From Nephrocerus scutellatus (Eukaryota; Arthropoda; Insecta; Diptera; Pipunculidae): a DNA stretch of 64,000 nucleotides. How positions within the stretch are numbered: the stretch's first letter is position 1; every line of letters begins with the position of its first letter. The position numbers and the translations under genes were made by a program. The DNA lies in contig OX352761.1 of NCBI GenBank assembly GCA_947095585.1, forward strand, positions 137,050,277 through 137,114,276, given 5' to 3'. Under the pieces are notes generated by a model that worked only from the letters and a program-made list of their open reading frames with translations, ran no database searches and was not told the DNA's origin. This document shows, one piece after another, positions 10,810 to 21,243 of the stretch.

Positions 10810-11545
10810 TCTATATGTAGTTTATTTATAATGACATTCCAGCTGTCAGCACTAAGGACAAGAGCAATCTGTTTGCTGCACATTTTCCATCTAGCTCCAC
10901 GCTTTCAGACTGTGCATTGCTGCCGCCTGTAACTACGAGTGTTGAACACTCCATGGGACAGATCTTCGCTCGTACTCGTGCAGTTGCTAGTTTTAAATGA
11001 TTTCAACACTCAATTAAATTCGATGGGCTAGATGGTATTTTCCCATTAGTTTTGAAGAGGTGTTCTTTCAAGCTGGCATTACCATTGCGTAAGCTTTTCT
11101 ATCTATCCCATTCTTCTGGGCTCTTCCGGAGAAGTTGGAAAACAGCCTTTCTCCAGCCGAAACCAAAAAAGGCGAGCCGTCGTCTTCTTCTTCGTGCTGA
11201 CTAGCTTTTACATCCATTATTTTCAAGGTCATAGAAACGCTGATCAATTATCAGCTCATGAAATATCTTAACACAAACGAAATCCTTAGTGACCGACAGT
11301 ATGTTCTACTTGTGATTTGATGGAATATCTCACCAAACAGTGGAACCAGTCTATTAATAAATTTGGAGGAAGCAAAGTAGTTGCACTTGATATTTGCAAG
11401 GCTATAGAAAGAGTTTGGCTCTTTTGTCTAAAATGTGTGCTTATGGAGTCAATGAAAAACTGCTTCATTAGAAGATATCTTCTGGACCGCTCAAGCCCAG
11501 TTGTTTTGGACGGTTTCAAATCTGAAATCAAACAAATTGTGTAGG
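10810..11545 (+). pseudogene. LINE-A reverse transcriptase relic, copy 1
   Basis: Pieces in different frames read DKSNLFAAHF, LKRCSFKLALPLRKLFY, SGLFRRSWKTAFLQPKPKKG, then ETLINYQLMKYL and SKVVALDICKA, the finger and palm region of a LINE reverse transcriptase. The expected SKAFDRVW has become CKAIERVW and the frame is broken many times. It ends before the catalytic YADD region. The stretch at 11317-11544 is the longest open remnant. Clearly non-functional. Confidence 0.7.
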
Positions 11546-11736
11546 CTTACTGAAGAAGACAGATGGTAACTAGACGTCGGACCGAGAGGACAGAACGCTA
11601 CTACAAGTTCATTTCCCCGGTTCGTTTATTTATGTTTCACATACATACCTTAATGCTCCTGATCATAGCGCACGCACTGACAGTAGGGTAAATAGTTCAA
11701 CCAGGTTAAATAGGCCGTAGGCTCATTGAAACCATT

Positions 11737-12362
11737 CAAACCACCCGGCGGATATGGCATTTTTCCAGCGCTCTTTCAGAGGGCAATTGAGTTCATCCTG
11801 CCGGGTTTGATAGCTTTATTTGGAGCCAGCTACAGCTGGGGTTACATTCCGTGTACCTTGAGAAAGGGTTAACGCAATCTTTATCCCTAAGCCAGGTAAT
11901 AGGCCTAGTGAGCTTCCTATATCATACAGACCTATAAGTCTAACATCATTTGTTCTCAAAATTATGGAGAGACTTATTGATGTTCATGTCCTAGCTGGAT
12001 ACGTCTGGTAATCAGAGGTATCGAGGGCTCGACTAACCAATGGATACGGGCCATGCTTGAAAGTCGAGTCATTACTTCCTCCTGAGGGGGAGTGTCTGTG
12101 TCGGTGACTGCAGCTAAGGGCTGCCCGCAAGGAGGCGTCCTATTTCTCCTTCTATCGTCGCTCGTCATAGACAACCTTCTAGACGATCTACATAGATCAG
12201 ACTACATCGCCATTGGTTATGCTGATGATTTGGCGATCTTATTAGTGGTATGTACAGCAGGACAATAACAAATGGAAGGTGCGTTACTTCACGTCTTAGA
12301 ATGGTGCAGTAGAGAAGGGCTTTCCATCAATCTTTACAAAACCGTTCTAATGCCTTTCACGA
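11737..12362 (+). pseudogene. LINE-B reverse transcriptase relic, copy 1 (R1/LOA-like)
   Basis: Reads IEFILPGLIALFGASYSWGY, SYRPISLTSFVLKIMERLID, TAAKGCPQGGVL, GYADDLAIL and LEWCSREGLSIN in shifting frames: fingers, palm with the catalytic YADD and thumb start. Stops and frameshifts abound. The PISLTSF and CPQGGVL forms differ from LINE-A and resemble R1/LOA-type elements. It sits between two LINE-A fragments of the same orientation. Confidence 0.7.
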
Positions 12363-13088
12363 AACATCTATACTTTCTAAAGTCATGAAAACGCTGATCA
12401 ATCGCAATCTTATGCAATACCTTGAATCAGGTTAAATCCTTAGCGACCAGCAGTACGGTTTTCGAAGGCAACGTTCTACAGGTGATCTGATGGCGTATCT
12501 CACTGAAAAGCGGAACAATTCTATTCACAAATTTGGTGAAAGTAAAGTTGTTGCACTCGATATTTCCAAGGCATTTGACAGAATCTGGCATCAAGCTCTT
12601 TTGTCCAAATTGAATACCTATGGAATTGATAAGACCATGCTTGTTTGGACTAGTAACTACCTTTCTGACCGTTCAATTCAGGTCGTATGGGACGGTTTCA
12701 AATGCAATGTTCACCGCATAAACACCGATGTTCCCCAAGGTTCTGTTTTGTCCCCGATACTATTTCTCATTTTCATCAAAAATCTCCTATCCGCTACTTC
12801 TAATCCAATTTATTCTTTCGTTGAGAAATAAAAGGGAGCCAAATATAATGACGAAATCACTCTTATCGGACGTACCAACCAGTGCAGAGATTCCTTCGTT
12901 AGCCGCACAATAATTATATGGAATGAATTGCCAGACTCTGTATTTCCGCATTTGTATGATCTTCAGTCATTTCAGATACATGTGAATAGACATCTTACTT
13001 TTTCCTCTCCTTAAATTCATTACGCTCACGCTGTGCTAAGCTTTATTAGGGTGTAAATCCCTTGAGCGAGTTTACATTATAAAAAAAA
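12363..13088 (+). pseudogene. LINE-A reverse transcriptase relic, copy 2, with 3' end
   Basis: The open part at 12490-12831 carries SKAFDRIWHQALLSKL and VPQGSVLSPILFL, intact RT motifs. It then jumps directly to the C-terminal end (IPSLAAQ, WNELPDS, QSFQIHVNRHL), so an internal deletion removed the catalytic YADD region. The 3' UTR has a CACGCTGTGCTAAG...AGGGTGTAAATCCCTTGAGCG hallmark and an A-run near 13081. The same 3' hallmark appears in the candidate SINE tails at 16.8 and 18.0 kb. Confidence 0.75.
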
Positions 13089-13094
13089 CCGTGT

Positions 13095-13435
13095 AGGAGT
13101 GTAGGTCTTACTACCGCTGTATATAGCCAATAAGATCCCATTCCAATGGCTTTTTTGCATGAATTTGTAAAGCCACTGTGACTTTACGAACTCTTTCTTT
13201 TATGCTTGGTTTCCAGCTTAGCTTTCTATCCAAAATAACACTCAAATACTTGGCTTTATCAGAGAAAGTTAAGCTTGTACTCTTAATAGATGGAGGGTCA
13301 GGTCAACATGTTGGATTTTGTATTTCCTGGTGATGAGGACAAGTTCAGTTTTGTGGGGGTTTAACCACAAAGATCTGCCCATCTCTTAAGCTTGTTGAGA
13401 TCATTTTGTAGGAGTTCCTTTATTCTTCCTAAATT
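13095..13435 (-). pseudogene. LINE-C reverse transcriptase C-terminal relic, copy 1
   Basis: On the minus strand it encodes a degraded version of the connection region seen better at 59.4-60.5 kb: CLLTKF-, KAKYL- and SWKP-like pieces leading to a GLYTAVV-like stretch. Nucleotide similarity to 59740-60030 is obvious by eye. It lies tail-to-tail with LINE-A copy 2. Confidence 0.6.
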
Positions 13436-14360
13436 GATTCAAAAAAATATTTCAAAACAACACACATTTGGCCTTTTTTGCAAGCATAACACATCGTCAA
13501 TATTGCAGTTTGTTTATTAATTGCCGCTTTAATTTCTGTCTGTCTGTGAGCCTTACAAAATATTAATTAATTGTTGCTGATTTTTGTTTTAACAAATTTT
13601 ACAGTTTACAAATTTTTAGTTAACTTAAATGCTAAATGCAAGTATCTATAGGGTTTTTTTTTATAATGCCGAATTACAATTCAATTATTTCAATTAAAAT
13701 TAATTAAAAAAACCTCAACTGTTACATTTCATGAGCAAAAGTTTTTTGCAATGCGAATGCAAGGAATCATTTGTAGAAATGAACTGATAAGAATATTTGC
13801 GAAAAATTAAATTTTTTGTTACTGGTGTTTTATTCGAGTGTGCATTTTTATGTCAAATATGAAATTGTAAAAGGACATCTTAGAAAAATGACAAAATACT
13901 TACCAGTTTCTGGTGGCTGAGAAGGGTCAGTACTGTGTCAGTGTAAAACATTAATCGTACATATGTACCCACACTTACACAGAAGTATGTACATATGTAT
14001 TTCTAATCTGGGTACCTAGTACCGATGCATATATTTAATATATATAATTTTAATATAATATCGATATTCGATTTTGCTATTAACATCATTATGCAGAGCC
14101 GCATATTTTAAACATCTATTCTAGGTATTGGTTGACATGTTGTGTGCTAAAAACGGTTTATTGTTTTATTCTTATTATCTAAGTGCATGTAACAAAACTT
14201 TTATTTTCTCAAATTGATAATAAAATAAAATAATGTTTGTTTATGTGTATGTGCCTATCTATAACTCTAGAACGCTCTTGAACAATTTTGATATAAATTT
14301 ACTTACAATCTGGAATCAAATGTAGGGGCTGTGGTTACTCTTTTTGTGACTGGGGGTGAG
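13436..14360. other. AT-rich interval, no gene seen
   Basis: Long A/T runs, short frames only, and no recognised repeat. Confidence 0.4.
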
Positions 14361-14839
14361 AGTTGGCAGCCGATATTAGTGTCGGCTGCAAAGTAATCGA
14401 CCTAGGCAAGAGCTACCAGTATCAAAGCATACTTTTACATACTATCCTATAAATGTTTTCTGTGAAATTTTCTGCGTCATTTAGTTTAGTCATTGAAAGC
14501 GAAAAAGTTTTGTGTTTTTAGAAAAATGAATAAAATGGAATATCGTGCACAGATAAGATACTTGTTTTTTAAAAAAGAAAGAATACGAAAACAATGAGAT
14601 CGACACCGATGATCGATGTTTATGAAGGGGACTCCGCACCACCGATGTCAACAATGGACAGCTGAATTTAAGCGCGGTCGTACCAGTATTTTTGACGATC
14701 AGCGTCCAGGTCGTCCAAAAGGGGCACCAACACAGAAATGGACAATAAAATCCCTAATATGGTAATTGACGATCGACGAGTTAAAGTACGCGAGATTGCT
14801 TAGGCCGTGAGTATTACAGGTGAACGTGTGAATAATATA

Positions 14840-15310
14840 CCCGCGTTCGATTAGACTGAATTAACTGAATTAGTAGCTGTATCTGATGTAACACAAGTGA
14901 AGATAATGTTCGATTGAGCACTCTTCACTTCAGTTAAAAATTGGGCAGCTGAAGTAAATGAAGAGGTGTTCTGCTGGTGTAGTTGCTTCAGATGAGTAAC
15001 ATTGACATTCATCTGAAGTGAAGAAGAACAATCGAACAGTCTCTTCACTTCAGTTAAAAATTGGGCAGCTGAAGTAAATGAAGAGGTGTTCTGCTGGTGT
15101 AGTTGCTTCAGATGAGTAACATTGACATTCATCTGAAGTAAATGAAGAGGTGTTCTGCTGGTGTAGTTGCTTCAGATGAGTAACATTGACATTCATCTGA
15201 AGTGAAGAAGAACAATCGAACAGCCTCTTCACTTCAGTAGCTTTCAATTTAAGTGAAGAGTCGCTAAATTAACTAAAGAGTTGTACTTTTCAGGCCAATC
15301 GAACGCACCT
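14840..15310. mobile_element. MITE-like element inserted in the mariner transposase
   Basis: It splits the mariner frame between ERVNNI and LHEYF. Both ends carry GCGTTCGATT as inverted repeats, followed three bases later by CTGAA on both sides. The flanking TATA (14836-14839 and 15311-14) is a likely target duplication. It has no coding capacity; the apparent minus-strand frame is produced by the internal 120-bp tandem repeat. A fragment of one end appears at 25321-25356. Confidence 0.75.
14921..15240. repeat. 120-bp tandem repeat inside the MITE-like element
   Basis: 14941-15000 and 15061-15120 are identical and the period is exactly 120 bp. A third, 5'-shortened copy runs about 15137-15240. 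Each unit contains short inverted motifs (CTCTTCACTTCAG and CTGAAGTGAAGA) that could fold. Near-perfect identity suggests recent amplification or gene conversion. Confidence 0.9.
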
Positions 15311-16284
15311 TATATTGCATGAATATTTTGGACTTTTCCCAGGCCCAGCTCGCTGCCAGATGGGTGCCGCGTATGCTTTCTTATGACAACAAACACGACC
15401 GTCTGACAACTTGTTACATAACTTGCGGTCGCCAATCACCCAGAGTTCTTTCTCCTCGTCCTTCTTATTAGAAATTAAAAGTAATTTTCGTTTTTGGTTT
15501 TAATTGTAGGTCAAAGGAGTGGTTGGCGATGTACAATCGCGACAAAAAGGAGCAGTAACAGTGGACGAAACATGGATTCATCACAACACTTCAGAGACAA
15601 AGGAACAGTCAAAACAGTGGACTGCTCCTGGCGGATCGAAGCCGAAAAAGGCCAAGATTGGTCAGTCGGTCATGGCCACAGTTTTTTGGAATGCACGCGG
15701 TATCATACATAGATTATCTTGAAAAGAGCAAAACAACCACCTGCGTATATTATGCTGAGCATTTGGATCGAAATGACGCCGATTTGAAGCTTAATCAGCC
15801 GGATTTGACGAAGAAAAATGTGCTTACCCACCACGACAATGCACCTACACACAAGTTCGCAGACGCAATTGTAAAATTACATGAATTGCGCTACGAATTG
15901 GTTCCTCATCCACCTTATTCTCCAGACTTGACTCCCTCCGACTATTATCTATTTCCAAACCTGAAGAAATGGCTGGGTGGTAAGAGATTTGGGAAGACTG
16001 AGAAAGTCTTCGCTGAAACAGATGCCTATTTTGAGGGCTTTAGAAATCGTATTTTTCAGAGGGTATCGAAACAATGGAGTGTCCTTGCACGAAGTGGGTT
16101 AATCTTAAGATTTGTTGAGAAATAAATTGAATTTTAGCGAGGAAAGTTGTGTGTTCTTGCCTAGGTCGATTACTTTTCAACCCGCTCTCGAAGTGCTGGA
16201 TATAATTGTGCTGAGTCATTTGTTGGAGGGTGTTGCTCTCTGATAGGTAGCTGAGATGAATAGTGGTGGAAGGATGCCTCTAGG

Positions 16285-16500
16285 GGGTTGGGGAGTGCCG
16301 ATATTAGTGTCGATCCCATAGTTTTCGGGGGTCGCTAAAGTGATCACTATTCACGGGTATTTTGGGGAGTTTTTTGAGGGTCTCTTAGGTCTTATAGGGA
16401 GTATTTTGGGTGCGTTTTGATGGAGGGTCTTTTGGGTGTCATTTTATGATTCTTTTGGGGTCTTTTGGGGTCGAAGTTATCCCCAGAAATGGACCACTTA
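16285..16500 (-). repeat. Helitron-like scrap followed by a G-rich minisatellite
   Basis: GCCGATATTAGTGTCG plus a CATAGTTTTCGG stretch matches, in reverse orientation, pieces at 28.59 kb (inside a Helitron-like element) and 60.6 kb. It continues into GGGTCTTTTGGG-type repeats, the reverse complement of the C-rich array at 24.05-25.33 kb. Confidence 0.5.
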
Positions 16501-16566
16501 ATTGGCCGCCTCCTCGTATGATTTGATGTGTCTGAAATGGTTTTATTTGGGGTTATGTAAAGTCCG

Positions 16567-16833
16567 TGGTCGCCGTGGCTCAGTGGAAAAGCGCATGACT
16601 ACTGAGTGCCGTGTCTACAATTAGACCTAGCTTCGGACGTAACAACCAAACTATTCCAAAGATTCCTTCTTTAGCCGCACAATAATTATGTGGAATGCAT
16701 TCGTATGATCTACAGTCATTCAAGACACATGTGCAGACATCTTACCTTTTCCTTTCCTTACTTTTCGAACGCCCACGCTGTGCTAATTATTATAAGGGTG
16801 CAAACCCCTTGAGCCCGATTTGTAAGAAATGAA
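16567..16833 (+). mobile_element. Candidate SINE: tRNA-like head with LINE-A 3' tail
   Basis: The head reads GCCGTGGCTCAGTGGAAAAG, close to a tRNA A box; the B box is degenerate. From about 16650 it matches the 3' end of LINE-A copy 2: IPSLAAQ codons, TGTGGAATGCATT, ACAGTCATTC, CACGCTGTGCTAA, AAGGGTGCAAACCCCTTGAG. A tRNA-derived head fused to a LINE 3' end is the classic way a SINE borrows a LINE reverse transcriptase. A chance insertion next to a tRNA-like sequence is the alternative; the related copy at 17.8 kb argues against it. Confidence 0.6.
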
Positions 16834-17802
16834 AAAACATTTAAAATTCGGTTCAGCGCGTTCAATCTTGGCGGCGTTTCCGTGAAGGAAATTCATATAA
16901 TTCCATCTTGCATAATTATTGACATCGTTGGTACTTTAACCTGACTTGATTTTTTTGATACTCAAGCAACACAAGCTGTTTTGATGTGATTTAAGAAAAC
17001 ATATTATTCTGATACAAAATATTTTAGGTACATTTTACCAGCCGATAACCGCTTGAAACCAAAAACACACGCAACTTTGCTAAAGGCTATCAAAGCCTAA
17101 ACCAGTCTCATCATCATCTAGAAACCTAACCATTAAATTCAAGCTGCTGATGTATAAAACAAAATCGTGGTACATATACGGACCGCAACGGCACTCGACC
17201 GGGAGTTTACGTCTCGCTTAGCATAAAGCACTCTAAACTCTTAGCCACGTTTGATAGGAAAGATTTATTGCTTAAGTATGTAGGAAGAGACAATTCTAGA
17301 AACACTATAATATTGAATTTTAAAAGCGTTATCGCGATATTGTAATAACAATTAGGCTTAAATTAAGTGGGAAGGACCCACCTAGCTGGCATGGGCTAGA
17401 AGATCCAATCTTAAGTTAAAAGGATGGTGTATATTAGCGCATACAGAGTTTAAATATATCCAAATGGATTGCATTGTAGAGCCAGATATAAAGTTAACTG
17501 TTGAAATTGATTTCGGAACTTTCAAGAATACGAAATGATTTGAAACGGCCTGGAATTATAGCTCAACTAATGAGGCGAAAAGTGGTCATCCGAAAATGGG
17601 GACTGCGGGCTTTGCGAAATTTCAAAATCACATTATCTCCTGACTTCACTTAATTATCTCGGTTCTTCGCTGTGAAGAGGGAAGGATACAATATGTATTA
17701 TAAAGTATACTAAACTGACGTGGTAAGAAAAAGTTACCATGCAATATTTGTGATAGAATGTCGAAAAATTATCTCATTTTAGAGTTGACCGATAAACAGT
17801 CC

Positions 17803-18105
17803 AACAGCCTAAGGGGTAAAAACATCCGTAAGATAGATGATAGTTAATAGACTTTGGCTGTGTAACGCGTGCGACTCGGGTTCGATTTCCAGTACCTCCA
17901 TAAAGCATTGGGATTTTTTTTCCTCATATTGATCATCTATAGTTAATGTTATTCAGAATATGAGATGTTGAGTGCAACTGACCAATGACATGACATCTCC
18001 TCTTTCTCTTTCCGTATTTCTCCAATGCGAATGCTGGGCCTAGTGTTATAAGGGTTGGAAAATGGGAATCCCTTGAACGTGCTTTGTGTACTCAAGTGTG
18101 AATAT
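17803..18105 (+). mobile_element. Second candidate tRNA-headed SINE, diverged
   Basis: Box-A-like CAGCCTAAGGGGTAAAAAC is followed about 65 bp on by GGGTTCGATTTCC, a good B box. The tail has GATCATCTATAG, GACATCTCCT, CTGGGCCTAG and AAGGG...AATCCCTTGAACG, aligning loosely with the tail of the 16.57-kb element and LINE-A. The head resembles a different tRNA, Arg-like by its GCCTAANGG start. Confidence 0.5.
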
Positions 18106-18911
18106 CTCCACTAATTGACATAATGATAACTCTGATTCTGTGAAAAACTTACTATTACCGTTACCTTTTTCAGCGTGCGCAAAAAATTTCCTTCACCCTT
18201 AACAGGATACCAACACAAGCCCATTAGAAAAACAAAAATTTAAGTTACCAACTTTCATGATGATGACGATAAGAAGAACCAAAAATCAAACACAAAAACC
18301 ATTTTTTTTTGTTAATAATAGACAAAATAATTGAATAAACCAACAAACAAAATAAAAAACACAAAAACCTTTTTTTTGTTCCTTTTGTTTTCTATTTGGA
18401 AAGGCATTTGATATTTTTTACTGTTTTTTCTGTATTATTATTGCTATTTTCTCTTCAGTTTATAATTAACAATTGTTTCTCTTTATTTTGCATGGTACGA
18501 GTAGTTTCTCTTTATATTGCAAAGTACCTTTTACCTCTAGAGATTTAGAGCTTTACATATCTTGCGTGCTATCTATTATTACTACAAACTACAATTTACT
18601 GAGTTTTTTTATTATTCGTAAAGTTAAATAAATGAACAGTCTGAATGTGGTAATAAAGGTTTTTCCCTTTTTAAATTGGATGTTATTTTAAAGATATATT
18701 TGTTTATTGGATTTTATTATTTTTGTTATTAAGGTATTACATTGTTGTCATTTCTAATTGTCTTTATAATTATTTTCAGACTCTTCAATGCAAATGCAAT
18801 TGAAATGTCTGTTTGGATATAAAAAAAAGAGAAACAATCTAGTAACAATTTGGCTCATTGCTGTCATCTACATCACTCTCTCTGGCTGTTTTTTATGACG
18901 GATAATCGAAG

Positions 18912-19150
18912 AGATAACTCAACTGTCAAAATTCAGATATCCTTTGTTTTATTCTCCGAGAAAAAATTATTTCTCTGAGTCGTTTTTTTAACACTCCGAT
19001 AGTTCTTTTTGACAGCTGTAGTTGTTTGTGTTTGTTTCTTTAAACATGAGACATGTTGACTACTATGGAGCATAATCATGAAATAAAACATATTCTGGTA
19101 CTAAAAAAACACAGCGGATATTTTGATTTTGACAGAACTCATTAGCGAAA
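18912..19150. repeat. Imperfect foldback with CTGTCAAAAT...ATATCC arms
   Basis: The left arm (about 18918-18947) CTGTCAAAATTCAGATATCC is matched by the reverse complement of about 19112-19142 (CTGTCAAAATCAAAATATCC). It is probably a small MITE; no target duplication was identified. Confidence 0.45.
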
Positions 19151-19387
19151 AAATTTATCGGATTTCTCTCTTCTCTCCGGGTTCTCCGTCAACAAAAAAA
19201 AAACACGTCCACTGACTCTGTTAGTTCTTAACAAATTTTATCCGTATCATAAGAAGTGACACTCTTTCTTCTCTAACCAAATTGGATCAAAAAACTTTAG
19301 CAGAGATTTTGCAAAAAGTATAAGTAAAAGTAAAAGAAGCCAAAATATGTGTTGACATTGTAATTCTAAAATCGTGGGGTATATTAG

Positions 19388-19548
19388 AATTAAAAAAAAA
19401 AATAGAAGGTACTTAATACTTAAGACTTACAACGTTGTATGGATTTCCAAGATAAGGAGGCAAAACATTTTTTCTTTGTCAAAATACAAAATTCATACAT
19501 TCTTGTAAGTCTTAAGTATTAAGTTTGGTATTTTCTATTTTTTTAATT
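19388..19548. repeat. Foldback repeat with about 45-bp arms
   Basis: TTAATACTTAAGACTTACAA at 19413-19432 recurs exactly in reverse complement at 19503-19522. The arms extend outward through an AATAGAA stretch into AATTAAAAAA with a small indel. This is a hairpin-forming MITE-like unit with a 70-bp loop. Confidence 0.65.
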
Positions 19549-21132
19549 TACGTATTAAGTTTTTCAGTTGTGAGAGGCACTATCAGTATTTCCGCCGCGA
19601 TCGTAAACCATTTCGATATCTTCTTTTCGAATTAATTCAATTTTCGTATCATGCATTAATTCCTCTATCGAAAAGAATTTAAACGCACTTATTTAATGTC
19701 ATAAACGTACCAATTTAATGTCAGACTGACTTGCCAAACATCTGTCGATCGTCAACACAAAAAAGTATGTCAATTATCAATTGAATGTCTGTCTTGTTTT
19801 TGATTGCGAATCTTTGCTTGATGTTTGGTGATTTCAAATTCACGATATCGAGCGATTATAAACATTCCGAATTTGACATAAAACGATTTTTTATTTATTC
19901 TTTGTATTCTATTCCTTTTTTGGCTTTTCCTTTATTTCTTCGGAATGTTTAGAACGTATTCTTTTTATACTACATCGATAGGTACAACAAACAAAATATT
20001 CTTTGGTCACGTGATTAATATTCTATTCCTTCCATTCTTTCTGTAGAATGAATTAAAAAAATGTTTTTTTAAATGTGGATTCATTCGGTCTTAAAACGAC
20101 CTGTTTTTTATTGAATTAAAATTAGAACGCGATAGAAGCTTTCCTTGGAGCATTTACGGAATATTTTTATATTGATGTGGAACTACCAATAGTAAAACGA
20201 GAGAGTGTCATAACTTTCATATGGATAAACTTTGGTTTGGAGAAAAAGATAAAACACAAAGCCGAGAGTGTAACAAATTTCGGAATCACTTGCAAATTTC
20301 TGAGTTCCATTATACCAATGCCAAGTACACTTAAGTGCTTGTAAATGGAAAGCAACATTTGCAATTTAAAGAAAAACAGCTTATATCACGCATCATAATG
20401 TACGCAATCTAAGCCAAGTCGTAGTGGTACTTATTGCATAAAATTATCAGCCGTTCAACTATGTATGTATGTAATTGTATTTTTTTTGTTTTTTAAATTA
20501 AAATTAAAAACTATAAACAGTATGTGTGTGTTTGAGTGGGTGCTTTTGTGTTTAAATAAAGTGAATGTAATTGATCTCTTTACACAAAAAGAAAACATCA
20601 ATAATTACATGTACGCATAAATAATAAAAATACAAATTTAAAAGTTTAAGTATAATATTGTAACAAATAGTATAACAATGAAATTATTTTTTCTATAAAT
20701 ACGACAAAACGTCAACAGTTTTAAGTTTTTTATTTAGTTCATCGCCTTTCTTTCTTTCATTCTCGTTTTAAAATGTTATTAAAATTATTGCATAGTTTAA
20801 GAAAATCAACAATAAACAGTGTGGTTGTTGTTGTTGTTGATAAAGTTTTTAGTTTTCGTGTTATTTTTATCTATTTTCGCGCTTTCTATGGCGTTCTTTA
20901 TTTTTCTTTCTGGTCTGTTTGTTCTTTAATTAAAATAGTAACTAAGTTTCGGGTAAAACAGGCTAAAATTAATATTAAATTTAAATTAATTGTAACAATA
21001 TAATTAATATATATTTTTAAAGTTCTCTTTTTCATGTATAAATAAGTGTGAAGAAGTGATGTGAAGAGGAGGGAGGAGGAGTGAAAGAAAGTGAAGCACA
21101 AGTGCTGGTTATGGTTGTGAAAGGTCCCCTCC

Positions 21133-21138
21133 TTTATT
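21133..21138 (-). terminator. Candidate poly(A) signal of fray
   Basis: AATAAA on the minus strand, about 106 nt past the stop. Other A/T-rich hexamers lie further downstream, so longer 3' UTRs are possible. Confidence 0.4.
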
Positions 21139-21243
21139 TTACTTTTACCTCTCCCTCTCATCATCCTTCCTGCACACATCACTTCAGATGCTTTTTGTCT
21201 CATGCGTCGCACTCTCTGTAGTTGTATTGGCAGCGGCGTCTGC

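Larger units (their letters stand above)
14526..16125 (+). pseudogene. mariner transposase (DD34D), inactivated
   Basis: It starts MNKMEYRAQIRYLFF and continues in pieces through WTAEFKRGRTSIFDDQ-RPGRPK and VREIA to ERVNNI, where a foreign insertion interrupts it. After the insertion come ARWVPRML, VDETWIHH (first Asp), then a frameshift near 15705 into the frame with HHDNAPTH (second Asp) and YSPDLTPSDYYLF (third Asp). There are 34 residues between the last two catalytic Asp, the mariner signature. The C-terminal frame stays open to 16125, so the decay is mainly in the first half. Cut-and-paste transposase; certainly dead here. Confidence 0.85.
14381..16180 (+). mobile_element. mariner element, disrupted
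   Basis: Inverted ends share AAAGTAATCGACCTAGGCAAGA (22 bp, written here as a repeat core) at about 14390-14411 and, reversed, at 16155-16176, extending outward with one or two mismatches as GGYTGMAAAG. Between them lie mariner transposase remnants from the N-terminal HTH (14526) to the C-terminus (16125). The exact TA target duplication is not evident. A second element (14840-15310) interrupts it. Confidence 0.85.
18116..21132. other. AT-rich interval downstream of fray
   Basis: No protein-coding gene is recognised. It includes two foldbacks listed separately and many homopolymer runs. Part may be alternative 3' UTR of fray. Confidence 0.4.

Noticed and set aside
14366..14390. Hairpin GGCAGCCGA...TCGGCTGC as a terminator or regulatory stem
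   Set aside because: It lies at the mariner border within a Helitron-family word seen elsewhere; a coincidental palindrome is more likely.
14851..15132. Minus-strand frame with a repeated QMNVNVTHLKQLH peptide
   Set aside because: The peptide repetition simply mirrors the 120-bp tandem DNA repeat inside a MITE-like element.
17860..17895. Functional tRNA gene
   Set aside because: The B box is good but no cloverleaf pairing is evident, and a SINE-type tail follows.
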